Source: Bacteroidota bacterium (GTDB lineage Bacteria; Bacteroidota; Bacteroidia; NS11-12g; UBA955). Taken from it: a stretch of DNA of 59,363 nucleotides. Shown one piece after another: positions 1 through 7,879 of this stretch. A model generated the notes under the pieces. It ran no database searches, was not told where the DNA came from, and saw only the letters and a list, made by a program, of their open reading frames with translations. The position numbers and the translations under genes were made by a program. Each line of letters starts with the position of its first letter. Position 1 is the first letter of the stretch. The DNA lies in the NCBI GenBank assembly GCA_025354385.1, contig JANXMZ010000037.1:1-59363 (forward strand), written 5' to 3'.

Positions 1-518
1 AGAAAGGTTATAGATTAAAGAACTTAAACACTATTTTTGTAATGAAAACTAGTCATCAATTTTGAATCTGAAATGCAATCGAAAAATGAGGGGTCAGTTT
101 ACTCTGAAAATAGGGGGTTCCTTTGGGTGAATTTTGCACTATTTAGATAATTTATAAAAAATTTGTCAATTTAACAGAAATAAATAAAAATTTCTAAAGG
201 AAGATGGAAGGATGTTCTAATTTTTAGTTAATCAAACTCGTCCGTACTCCCAACGAAATTTATCTTTTTAAAATCTTCGTTAAACCATGAAAATTCTAGC
301 CTTTTTAAAAAAGACCTGAAGAGTGGTTGAAAATTGGTGTAACGAAATTTTGTATAGAACAAATTTGCAGGACCAAAATTATTAGTCAAATTATTATAAA
401 TTATAAGAAGGACTATAGCAATTGAAATACGCTCAATTTTTTTGGACCAAAGTTTGATTACTTTATTAGGTATTGCAGATGTGTTAAAGTTTATCCTTTA
501 ACATTGCGTAACAAACAA
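1..518. other. Non-coding region with possible IS21-type terminal repeats
   Basis: No credible gene was found in these bases. At 90-111 and 113-134 there are two successive units that both begin GGGG and have a GTCAGTTT-like or GTTCCTTT core followed by a TGAA element. This pattern resembles the multiple terminal repeats at the ends of IS21-family elements. The rest is AT-rich sequence without an obvious hairpin. The start of the window may therefore be just outside or at the end of an insertion sequence whose istA/istB genes lie to the left. The IS21 reading is from memory of the pattern and was not aligned. Confidence 0.4.
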
Positions 519-526
519 TAAATTTG
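519..526 (+). promoter_or_regulatory. Bacteroidota -7 element TAAATTTG
   Basis: Exact match to the Bacteroidota -7 consensus TAnnTTTG. It ends 8 nt before an ATG at 535 and 35 nt before the ATG at 562. Transcription should begin about 5 nt downstream, which favours the 562 start with a short leader. No convincing -33 TTG at the usual spacing was found. Confidence 0.6.
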
Positions 527-561
527 CCAAATCTATGTTATTTCAATATCCCCAATCTTAC

Positions 562-2493
562 ATGAAGCGTATAACTTTTCTTTTGACCCTTTTTCTTTTG
601 TGCAGTTGTGCGGTTGCCCAACCTAAAAAACCAGTTATTAATCCAACGGATAAGTATGTTGAAGAAGCTTATATTTACTACAAAGATCAGAATTTTCAAA
701 AAGCATTGGAATTAGTAAATAAGGCTATTAAAAAAGACAGTACGTATGTAAAGGCTTGGGAATACCGTTCTGAGTTCGAAAATGCTGCTGGTAATTTTCA
801 AACAGCTATTAAATGTTGTAAAAAGTTAATTGAATTGGAACCCGAAAATTATTACCATTATTACCGTTTAGCGGCTGCATATAAAAACAATATGCAATAC
901 GATTTGGCCAAAGAAAATTATCAAAAATATTTAACTAGTCCTAAAAAATTGGACCCTCGCAGAATTGCTGATGTGAATAAAGAAATTGCCAATATGGACA
1001 TTTGTAATGAATTAGTAAAAAATCCAGTACCCTATAAACCTCAAAATATGGGCCCTGCTATCAATACGAGCGAATCCGAATATTTTCCGGGGTTAACATT
1101 AGATAATAAGAATTTTTATTTTACTCGAAGAAAACAAGTCAGTGATGTGCGTGTTCAAGAAGATTTTTATGTATCAACAGCCTTGACAGATAGTACTTGG
1201 TCCATAGCAGTACCTATGCCATATCCAGTTAATACCAGCGAAAATGAAGGTACTATTTCTATCACTGCGGATGGTAAATTTATATTTTACACCGCTTGCG
1301 ATCGCACCAACGAAAATGGTATGCCAAGTGGACAAGGGAGTTGCGATTTGTATTTTTCAATTTATAATGATGGAAAGTGGAGTCGTCCAATAAATCTTGG
1401 AGTGCCTGTAAATTCTAATGCATGGGAATCTCAACCCTCCATAAGTTCCGATGGATTAACCATTTATTTCTCCAGCAGAAGAGCGGGTGGATATGGTGGG
1501 GCAGATATCTACATGTCTCACTTTAAAGATGGTAGGTTTGATTTGCCTATGAATTTAGGACCTGGTGTAAATACCGCTGGAGATGAACAAGCACCTTTTA
1601 TACATGTTGATGACAATACTTTGTATTTTAGTTCTAATGGATTATTAGGACTTGGCAATATGGATATTTTCATGGCTAAAAAAGGACCTGATGGTAAATT
1701 TCAAAAGCCAGTTAATATTGGTTACCCTATCAATACGGGCGGCGAAGAATTGGGTTTGATTGTTGACAGAAAAGGAAAGTATGGGTATATTACAACAGAT
1801 AAACCAGGAGGATTTGGAGGTTGGGATATTTATAAATTTCCATTGCATGATGGTATTAAACCCGATCCTATCAGTTATGTAAAAGGTAAAGTTTTTGATG
1901 CTAAAACCCTCGAAAAAATTGGCGCTAAAGTAGAACTTACAGATTTGGCCACTGGAAAAGTTGTAACGAGTATCAACAGTGATAAAATTACTGGGGAGTT
2001 TTTGGTCATTTTAAATGCCAATAAAAATTACATGCTCAATGTAGATCAAACTAATTATTTGTTTTATTCAGATAATTTTTCTCTCAAAGAAAGTAAAAGT
2101 CTTGAACCATTTATAATTGATGTTCCGCTGCAAAAACCAGAAGTAAATATTGACGTTAAATTGGCCAACGTGTTTTTTGATGTAGATAAATATGAACTTA
2201 AACCCGAATCGAAAGCTGAATTAGATAAGTTGGTTTTGTTGTTGAAAAAATTTCCTTTCATGAAAATTGAAATTGGTGGACATACCGATAATACAGGCGA
2301 CAAAACAAAAAACATGACACTATCACTCAACAGGGCAAAAGCAGTAAAAGAATATCTGGTAAAGGCAGGAATAGAAATGACCCGATTAAATGCTATGGGT
2401 TATGGCGACACTAAACCTGTTACGGATAATAAAACCCCAGAGGGTAAGGCTCAGAATAGAAGAACAGTTTTTAAAGTATTAAGTGTTCAGTAG
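562..2493 (+). CDS. PorE-like envelope protein (TPR, beta-propeller, CRD, OmpA C-terminal)
   Basis: Predicted periplasmic/outer-membrane-linked protein of 643 aa. Order of domains: signal peptide ending near LLCSC/AVAQ, tetratricopeptide-like helices over about the next 110 residues, WD40-like (PD40) beta-propeller blades with repeated YFSSNG/IYFSSR-type strands to about residue 425, a carboxypeptidase-regulatory-like domain, and an OmpA_C peptidoglycan-binding domain at the C-terminus (IGGHTDNTG and NRRTVF are visible). This is the architecture of PorE (PG1058), the T9SS protein that links the machinery to peptidoglycan, but Bacteroidota carry several paralogues with the same layout, so orthology is not shown. 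LCSC could be a lipobox. The start at 562 was chosen because it gives a clean signal peptide; an in-frame ATG at 535 adds nine residues. It ends 2 nt from a convergent gene. Confidence 0.85.
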   Translation: MKRITFLLTLFLLCSCAVAQPKKPVINPTDKYVEEAYIYYKDQNFQKALELVNKAIKKDSTYVKAWEYRSEFENAAGNFQTAIKCCKKLIELEPENYYHYYRLAAAYKNNMQYDLAKENYQKYLTSPKKLDPRRIADVNKEIANMDICNELVKNPVPYKPQNMGPAINTSESEYFPGLTLDNKNFYFTRRKQVSDVRVQEDFYVSTALTDSTWSIAVPMPYPVNTSENEGTISITADGKFIFYTACDRTNENGMPSGQGSCDLYFSIYNDGKWSRPINLGVPVNSNAWESQPSISSDGLTIYFSSRRAGGYGGADIYMSHFKDGRFDLPMNLGPGVNTAGDEQAPFIHVDDNTLYFSSNGLLGLGNMDIFMAKKGPDGKFQKPVNIGYPINTGGEELGLIVDRKGKYGYITTDKPGGFGGWDIYKFPLHDGIKPDPISYVKGKVFDAKTLEKIGAKVELTDLATGKVVTSINSDKITGEFLVILNANKNYMLNVDQTNYLFYSDNFSLKESKSLEPFIIDVPLQKPEVNIDVKLANVFFDVDKYELKPESKAELDKLVLLLKKFPFMKIEIGGHTDNTGDKTKNMTLSLNRAKAVKEYLVKAGIEMTRLNAMGYGDTKPVTDNKTPEGKAQNRRTVFKVLSVQ

Positions 2494-2495
2494 AA

Positions 2496-3644
2496 CTAAG
2501 AAACGGATACTTCCTTATATGGATTGCGGTTCTGCCATTCATCACCCATTTTATCCTCAAAACGGTCTGATAAAAAATTCATGGCCAGCCTTGGTAAACC
2601 TGCTTTCACCCAAATATAGTTAAAATTTTCTACAGCCTTGGCCCCTGCACTCGCCTTGGCTTCGCGAGCTGTGCGCCCCATTTCAAGACTTTTGTATTTT
2701 TTTACTATGGCAGTTTCTATGCCATCAAATATGATGTTGAAATATAAATTATAAAGAGGGTTGGCGTTGTAATTGAAACCTATATAGTGCAACTCCATTT
2801 CCTTTTTTAGTGGGTAATAAATATGACCGCTGAAAGCGAGCAATTGATTGTTTTTCATAAAAGCAACCACTTCAAAATTATCTTTCAATTGCTTTTTCAT
2901 TTCAATAAAATAATCTGCACCCAAAATACCAAGTGCTAAGGGTTGTTTATTTACTACATTTCTATACAAGTCATTTATTTCATTTTTATATAAAATAATT
3001 TCATCTAAACTTAAATATTTGCGTTCTATTTCAGCCAAGGATTTTCTAATTTTAATGGCGCGTTGTCTGTATTTTTTGCTTAAAGCTGCTACATATTCAT
3101 CAAAATTTTGCCATGTTTCTTGAATGTGCATTTCCATGGTTAAATCCTGCCTGAAAGGTAAGAATTTAAAACAATCATAGTTGTTAGGTTGGAATTCGCG
3201 TTTACAATCTTTTACTAATATTCCGCTATAATTAACTTGGCTTTTGGTTTGTTGTCTATACAAATTCAAACAATCAAAAATATCCATTCTATCATTTTTA
3301 TCTTTAAAATAAAATCCTTGAAAATTTACCCTGAATAAATTTCCACAGATTAATAAATGCGCTTTCAAGTTTTTAAGAATAGGCGCAGCTATTTTTAACA
3401 AACGATTTTGAATGAGATCTTTGTTGAAGTGCTTTTGAGAAAAGGAGAGGTGTTGCAAATACATAACCCCAAAGAGTTCATTGTCTTTAAATATACTAAC
3501 GTAATTAAATGCGATGTCAGATGGATGCGAATCTTCTATGGCCAACAGGTCGCAACAAATTAAATGGTGATTTTCTGGCAGTATAGTAGCCCATTCATCA
3601 TGAGCGTCAGCAAATTTCTTGTAAATTTTAAAAGTGATTCCCAC
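2496..3644 (-). CDS. GNAT-fold acyltransferase-like protein (BioF2/FemAB-like)
   Basis: 382-aa soluble protein without signal peptide. The middle and C-terminal half look like the acyl-CoA N-acyltransferase fold seen in DUF482/BioF2/FemAB-type proteins: a basic helix rich in KKYRQRAIKIRKS near residues 190-205, beta-strands ending in LLAFSGHIYY, and the motif EMGRTAREAK near residue 320. Such proteins are often annotated as peptidoglycan biosynthesis or aminoacyl/acyl transferases; the substrate here is unknown. There is no ATG near the N-terminus, so a GTG start at 3644 was used. It lies 38 nt downstream of the TerC gene on the same strand, so the two may be co-transcribed. Confidence 0.65.
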   Translation of the reverse strand: MGITFKIYKKFADAHDEWATILPENHHLICCDLLAIEDSHPSDIAFNYVSIFKDNELFGVMYLQHLSFSQKHFNKDLIQNRLLKIAAPILKNLKAHLLICGNLFRVNFQGFYFKDKNDRMDIFDCLNLYRQQTKSQVNYSGILVKDCKREFQPNNYDCFKFLPFRQDLTMEMHIQETWQNFDEYVAALSKKYRQRAIKIRKSLAEIERKYLSLDEIILYKNEINDLYRNVVNKQPLALGILGADYFIEMKKQLKDNFEVVAFMKNNQLLAFSGHIYYPLKKEMELHYIGFNYNANPLYNLYFNIIFDGIETAIVKKYKSLEMGRTAREAKASAGAKAVENFNYIWVKAGLPRLAMNFLSDRFEDKMGDEWQNRNPYKEVSVS

Positions 3645-3682
3645 AATATACTTCAGAAAAATAGTTGGTTTTGGTTGTGTTA

Positions 3683-4411
3683 TTAAACTTTACCCTTCTT
3701 TCTATTCAATCGGATGTTTAACATCTCTACAAATAAACTAAAGGCCATTGCAAAATAAATAAAGCCCTTGTCTACGTGAATTTCAAATGCTTCTACAATT
3801 AGCATAAAACCAATCATTAATAGAAAGGAGAGTGCTAGCATTTTGACACTGGGATGTTTTTCAACAAAATTGCTAATGGAACCAGAGACGGCCAACATAA
3901 TTAACATAGAAAGTATAACGGCAATCATCATGATGTAAATATTCTCAGTTAATCCAATAGCAGTAACAATTGAATCTACGGAAAATACAATGTTCAACAT
4001 TAAAATTTGTAAAACCGCTGCTTTGAATTTTTGTTTGGTTTTCGATTCAGACTCTAAATGGTCATCCACGTTGAATTTGTGGTGAATCTCCATGGTTGAT
4101 TTATAAATTAAGAATATTCCGCCTCCCATCAAAACTAAATCTTTTATACTGATATCCTTGCCGCTAAATTCAAATGGTAAGGTGAATATTGGCTGTTCAG
4201 CTTTAATAATCAATTGTATGATGAACAATAATCCGATGCGAATGACCATTGCTAATAATAACCCAAGATTTCGGGCTCTTTTTTGGTCTTTCTTTTCAAC
4301 ACGCCCTGCAACAATGCTTACAAAAATAATATTATCTATGCCCAATACTACTTCCATAAAAGTAAGACTGATCATGCTAATAATGCTCTCCGAACTTAAT
4401 AATGTATCCAT
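3683..4411 (-). CDS. TerC family integral membrane protein
   Basis: 242-aa polytopic membrane protein with about seven hydrophobic segments. It carries the TerC-family signatures: an acidic first membrane segment with EVVLGIDNIIF near the N-terminus and a repeated NIVFSVDSIVTA segment in the second half, which place conserved Asp residues in the membrane. TerC proteins are linked to metal ion (manganese) homeostasis and tellurite resistance; the exact ion is not deducible here. The ATG at 4411 was preferred over an upstream TTG at 4423 because a promoter -7 element (TACTTTTG on the minus strand, 4421-4428) would overlap the longer form. Confidence 0.9.
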   Translation of the reverse strand: MDTLLSSESIISMISLTFMEVVLGIDNIIFVSIVAGRVEKKDQKRARNLGLLLAMVIRIGLLFIIQLIIKAEQPIFTLPFEFSGKDISIKDLVLMGGGIFLIYKSTMEIHHKFNVDDHLESESKTKQKFKAAVLQILMLNIVFSVDSIVTAIGLTENIYIMMIAVILSMLIMLAVSGSISNFVEKHPSVKMLALSFLLMIGFMLIVEAFEIHVDKGFIYFAMAFSLFVEMLNIRLNRKKGKV

Positions 4412-4420
4412 ATAAGAGGG

Positions 4421-4428
4421 CAAAAGTA
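4421..4428 (-). promoter_or_regulatory. -7 element TACTTTTG for the TerC gene
   Basis: Exact TAnnTTTG match read on the minus strand, 9 nt upstream of the ATG at 4411. A TTG lies 18 nt further upstream (CAA at 4447-4449), a plausible -33 box. The start of transcription would fall about 5 nt before the ATG, so the leader is almost absent. Confidence 0.6.
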
Positions 4429-4484
4429 ATGAACTAAATCATTTAGCAATAATTTATAACGATTTAAATGTAAAAGTGAAGGCA

Positions 4485-4985
4485 TTAAAGTTTTTTACGG
4501 TCTGCTTCAGTCGTATATTTTGAGATTAATAGATAACTTTTTATGGTGCTATAATTCGGATGAGAGTTGTTCAAATGCTGTATGATAAAATCTTTATCTG
4601 CTTGCATGTGCTTAGTAAAACTTATAGCGCTAGGAATGTGCTCCTCTATAGAAAGTCGTAAAAATCTTATTTCAATATCTTGAAGATTCATAGCAACCGC
4701 TGTGTTCAAGAACAACAAGCCATTGCGCACATTTTCCAGTTTTTTATAAGGGTTCCAACTGTATTTGGCCAGAATGGCAAGCGAAGCACCATGGTAAGCT
4801 TTAAAAATAGCCTCATTCTGCTTGGCTTCCGTAAGTGTTTTTAAATTATTGGCAGCAGTTTCTTCTGTGCTTGCCTTCGAGAAATAGATTCTAGCAAGCG
4901 ATAATTCATTGTCATCAACAACATTGATATGTGACTGAAGGAAAATCATTGCCAAAGGCAAAAATAAAGTACATTTAAATCGCAT
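4485..4985 (-). CDS. Conserved hypothetical protein after crtB
   Basis: 166 aa with a short hydrophobic N-terminus (LFLPLAMIFL) that looks like a signal peptide or anchor, followed by an alpha-helical region; the length and helix pattern suggest a small TPR-like or helical-repeat protein. I do not recognise the family. The start at 4985 (MRFKCTLFLPL) overlaps the last 11 nt of crtB, so it is translated from the carotenoid transcript and is probably the fourth gene of the operon. A longer form from 5015 would lie inside crtB and is less likely. A link to carotenoid biosynthesis is inferred from position only. Confidence 0.7.
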   Translation of the reverse strand: MRFKCTLFLPLAMIFLQSHINVVDDNELSLARIYFSKASTEETAANNLKTLTEAKQNEAIFKAYHGASLAILAKYSWNPYKKLENVRNGLLFLNTAVAMNLQDIEIRFLRLSIEEHIPSAISFTKHMQADKDFIIQHLNNSHPNYSTIKSYLLISKYTTEADRKKL

Positions 4986-5811
4986 TAAGTTTAAACTTGA
5001 AATAAGACTTTGCAAGCAATGCCATTTTTTGGGTGTCGCCTACGCGTATTCTACTGTTTAAAATTTTATTGGCATGGGTTCTCTCTATCTTCTCCATTAA
5101 TTTAAGATAATAGATATAGGCAGTGTAAACTCCAAATCTGCAACTCATTGGCAATTGTTGAATTCCCATATAGGCTTCATGGAAATCTTTTTTTACATCA
5201 AATATGATAGCTCTCTTAATATCTTCATCAAAATTACTCAAGTCCAAATGAGGAAAATAAATTCGGCCTCTATCTTCGATATCACTTTTCATGTCGCGCA
5301 AAAAATTCACTTTCTGAAAAGCGGCACCCAAAGCTCTTGCTGCTGATTTTAATCGGTTGTATTCTGTTTCATTACCATCGCAAAAAACCTTCAAACACAT
5401 CAGTCCAACAACCTCTGCGCTTCCATAAATATATTCTTCGTATTGCATGTTGTCGTATTTGGTTTGTTCCAAATCTTTTCGCATGCTATCGAAAAATGGA
5501 CTAATTAAGTCGGCACCTATGTTAAACTGATGAACCGCTTTTTGAAATGAATGAAGAATTGGATTTAAGCTGATGCCTTTTTCAATGGCCTCAAAAGTAT
5601 CTTGACGAAACTTTTCAAGTAATTCTGCCTTGTCCTTGCGGTCAAAAGTATCTACTATTTCATCGGCCAAACGTACAAAACCGTATATGCCATATATGGC
5701 CCAGCGATAATCTTTCGCCAGCATCTTTATTCCCAAAGAGAAGGAGGTGCTGTAAATATTGGTGGTTATTTTGCTGCACCTTTCTGAAGTTTTTTCAAAA
5801 AGTTCAAACAT
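4975..5811 (-). CDS. crtB: Phytoene synthase (squalene/phytoene synthase family)
   Basis: 278 aa. Joins two geranylgeranyl diphosphates into phytoene, the first committed step of carotenoid synthesis. Both aspartate-rich substrate-binding motifs of the family are present: DEIVD at residues 50-54 and DMKSD at 173-177, the second followed by EDRGRIYFP. Length is normal for the family. It lies 31 nt downstream of crtI in the same direction and overlaps the next small gene by 11 nt, which indicates a shared transcript. Squalene synthase-like function is the main alternative but the crtI neighbour argues for phytoene. Confidence 0.93.
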   Translation of the reverse strand: MFELFEKTSERCSKITTNIYSTSFSLGIKMLAKDYRWAIYGIYGFVRLADEIVDTFDRKDKAELLEKFRQDTFEAIEKGISLNPILHSFQKAVHQFNIGADLISPFFDSMRKDLEQTKYDNMQYEEYIYGSAEVVGLMCLKVFCDGNETEYNRLKSAARALGAAFQKVNFLRDMKSDIEDRGRIYFPHLDLSNFDEDIKRAIIFDVKKDFHEAYMGIQQLPMSCRFGVYTAYIYYLKLMEKIERTHANKILNSRIRVGDTQKMALLAKSYFKFKLNAI

Positions 5812-5842
5812 AGTTATATAACGACTTTGTTTAATAAAAGTT

Positions 5843-7327
5843 TTACAAGACTGATTTTTTTATTAATTTTTTTATTTCACTGGCTACCATTTGCCCACTT
5901 ATAATGGCTGGTGGTACACCCGGACCGGGAACTGTTAGTTGTCCTGTGTAAAACAAGTTTTTAATTTTTTTCGATTTCATTTTTGGTTTTAAAAATGCTG
6001 TTTGTAATAAAGTATTGGCCAATCCGTATGCATTGCCTTTGTATGAATGATAATCGCTTTCAAAATCTTTCATAGCATAACTGCGCTTAAGTATTACATG
6101 TTCTTGTAATTGTTGACCTGTTTTATCCTCCAATCTTTTTAAAATAATCTGAAAGTATTGTTCTCTAGTAGCCTCATCATCCTTTAGGCCAGGTGCCAAA
6201 GGAATCAAAAAAAATAAATTTTCACAACCATCTGGTGTGGTGCTCTTATCGGTTTTGCTGCTCACGTTTAGATAGAACAACGGTTTGCTGGGCCATTTAG
6301 GCTGCTTGTATATTTCTGTCGCATGTTTTTCAAAATCTTCATCAAAAAATAAATTGTGGTGCAACACATTTTTCAATTCAATGTCGAGACCAACATAAAA
6401 TAACAACGAACTTGGTGACATGGTTCGGCTTTTCCAATAGTTCTCATCATACACCCTGCTGTCTTTGTCCAATAGCATTTGCTCGGTGTGATGATAATCA
6501 CTGCCAGCCACTACAATATCGGCTTCGTACGCTAAGTCGCCTACCCATACCTTGCTCGCTAATTTATTTTGCGTTTCTATTCGTGTTACTTCGCTATTCA
6601 ATTTAATTTGAACACCTTGCTCTTCGGCAATTTTGGTAAATGCTTCCGATATTTTTACCATACCACCTTCTGGAAACCAAGTGCCTTTTACAAGATCTGC
6701 ATAATTCATCATACTGTAAAGAGCAGGCGTATTATCGGGCGTGGAGCCTAAAAATAAAACGGGAAACTCCAACAAACTAACAAGGAGAGGATTCTTAAAT
6801 TTTTTGCGAACTGCCTTTCTTAAAGAAGAGAACAGATTCAATTGAAATGATTTAAGTATGAGTCTTGGTTCTACAAATTCTAAAAATGAATCGGAAATGC
6901 GTGAGACATAATCGGCCATTGCTGTATGGTATTTGTATTCCGCATCTTTCAAAAATTCTGCAAGGGCTTGTCCACTGCCAGCTTCGCGTTTCTCAAATTC
7001 AGCTTCTAATGCCTCTAAACTAGCGGGAACATCCATTTGCTCGTTATTAGTGAAATAAATTCTATAGGCTGGATCTAGTCTGTTTAATTGATAAAAGTCG
7101 CTTACTTTTTTGCCAAATAATGCATAGAAATTTTCGAATACTTCGGGCATCCAATACCAACTAGGACCCATGTCGAATCTAAAGCCTTTGCTTTGCCAAG
7201 TGCGCGCACGTCCGCCTGTCTGGTTGTTTTTTTCTAGTAAGGTAACGTTATGCCCTTGCTGTGCCAAAAGAGCAGCAGCACTTAAGCCTGCAAAGCCACT
7301 GCCAATCACAATTATTTTCTTTTGCAT
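5843..7327 (-). CDS. crtI: Phytoene desaturase
   Basis: 494 aa FAD-dependent amine-oxidase-fold enzyme that desaturates phytoene towards lycopene. The N-terminus has the dinucleotide-binding motif GSGFAG at residues 9-14 followed by an acidic/basic strand end LLEKN and GGRA. The C-terminus has the bacterial CrtI signature LFYTGQLTVPGPGVPPAI. Its ATG overlaps the crtZ stop by one base (TAATG), so translation is probably coupled. No lycopene cyclase or GGPP synthase gene is present nearby, so those steps must be encoded elsewhere. Confidence 0.95.
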   Translation of the reverse strand: MQKKIIVIGSGFAGLSAAALLAQQGHNVTLLEKNNQTGGRARTWQSKGFRFDMGPSWYWMPEVFENFYALFGKKVSDFYQLNRLDPAYRIYFTNNEQMDVPASLEALEAEFEKREAGSGQALAEFLKDAEYKYHTAMADYVSRISDSFLEFVEPRLILKSFQLNLFSSLRKAVRKKFKNPLLVSLLEFPVLFLGSTPDNTPALYSMMNYADLVKGTWFPEGGMVKISEAFTKIAEEQGVQIKLNSEVTRIETQNKLASKVWVGDLAYEADIVVAGSDYHHTEQMLLDKDSRVYDENYWKSRTMSPSSLLFYVGLDIELKNVLHHNLFFDEDFEKHATEIYKQPKWPSKPLFYLNVSSKTDKSTTPDGCENLFFLIPLAPGLKDDEATREQYFQIILKRLEDKTGQQLQEHVILKRSYAMKDFESDYHSYKGNAYGLANTLLQTAFLKPKMKSKKIKNLFYTGQLTVPGPGVPPAIISGQMVASEIKKLIKKSVL

Positions 7328-7791
7328 TAGTTTTTGTGGCGGTATTTATTCAAATATTTTTTACTAACGAATAAAAATCCGAAGGCTTCTGCACCTTCTT
7401 TGGTGGTTACTTTGTGATGGACTTTGTGCGCAAAACGCATGGCTTGAAAATAGGTATTATTCGACTTTTTTAAAAGAGGCAAACGTTGGTGTACAAAGAC
7501 ATCGTGCACCAAAAAATAGGCAATGCCGTATAGCAATATGCCAATGCCAAAGTAGAAACGCCAATCAATGCCATTCATGGATCCAATGATGATGAAGCTT
7601 GCAGAGATGATAGCGAATACCAAACCAAATAAATCATTTTTTTCGAAGGTACCTTCTCGTGGTTCATGGTGACTTTTATGCCAACGCCACATAAATCCAT
7701 GCATAATGTATTTGTGCGAAAACCAAGCGGTGGCTTCCATTATTGAGAATCCAATTAATACAACTAGAAGGTGAATTATAATTGTTGTCAC
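7327..7791 (-). CDS. crtZ: Beta-carotene hydroxylase
   Basis: 154 aa membrane di-iron hydroxylase of the fatty acid hydroxylase/CrtZ family, which adds 3-hydroxyl groups to the beta-ionone rings to give zeaxanthin. The histidine clusters are visible: HKYIMH at residues 26-31, HKSHH at 38-42, a histidine-containing HDVFVH and HKVHH near residues 95-125. Three to four hydrophobic segments surround them. There is no ATG near the start; a GTG at 7791 gives the first membrane segment, while an internal ATG (MEATAWF) would remove it. First gene of the leftward carotenoid operon. Confidence 0.9.
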   Translation of the reverse strand: MTTIIIHLLVVLIGFSIMEATAWFSHKYIMHGFMWRWHKSHHEPREGTFEKNDLFGLVFAIISASFIIIGSMNGIDWRFYFGIGILLYGIAYFLVHDVFVHQRLPLLKKSNNTYFQAMRFAHKVHHKVTTKEGAEAFGFLFVSKKYLNKYRHKN

Positions 7792-7879
7792 CTAATAAAT
7801 GACAAGAGAAGGATAAAATAGTTTTTATAAAATAATAAATAGTTTTAACCAATTGAAACAGAAGTACATTAATGGAATA

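Noticed and set aside
4158..4415. Open frame on the strand opposite the TerC gene
   Set aside because: Antisense to a clear membrane protein; no promoter, no recognised domain, composition of a shadow frame. The same applies to dozens of other short frames.
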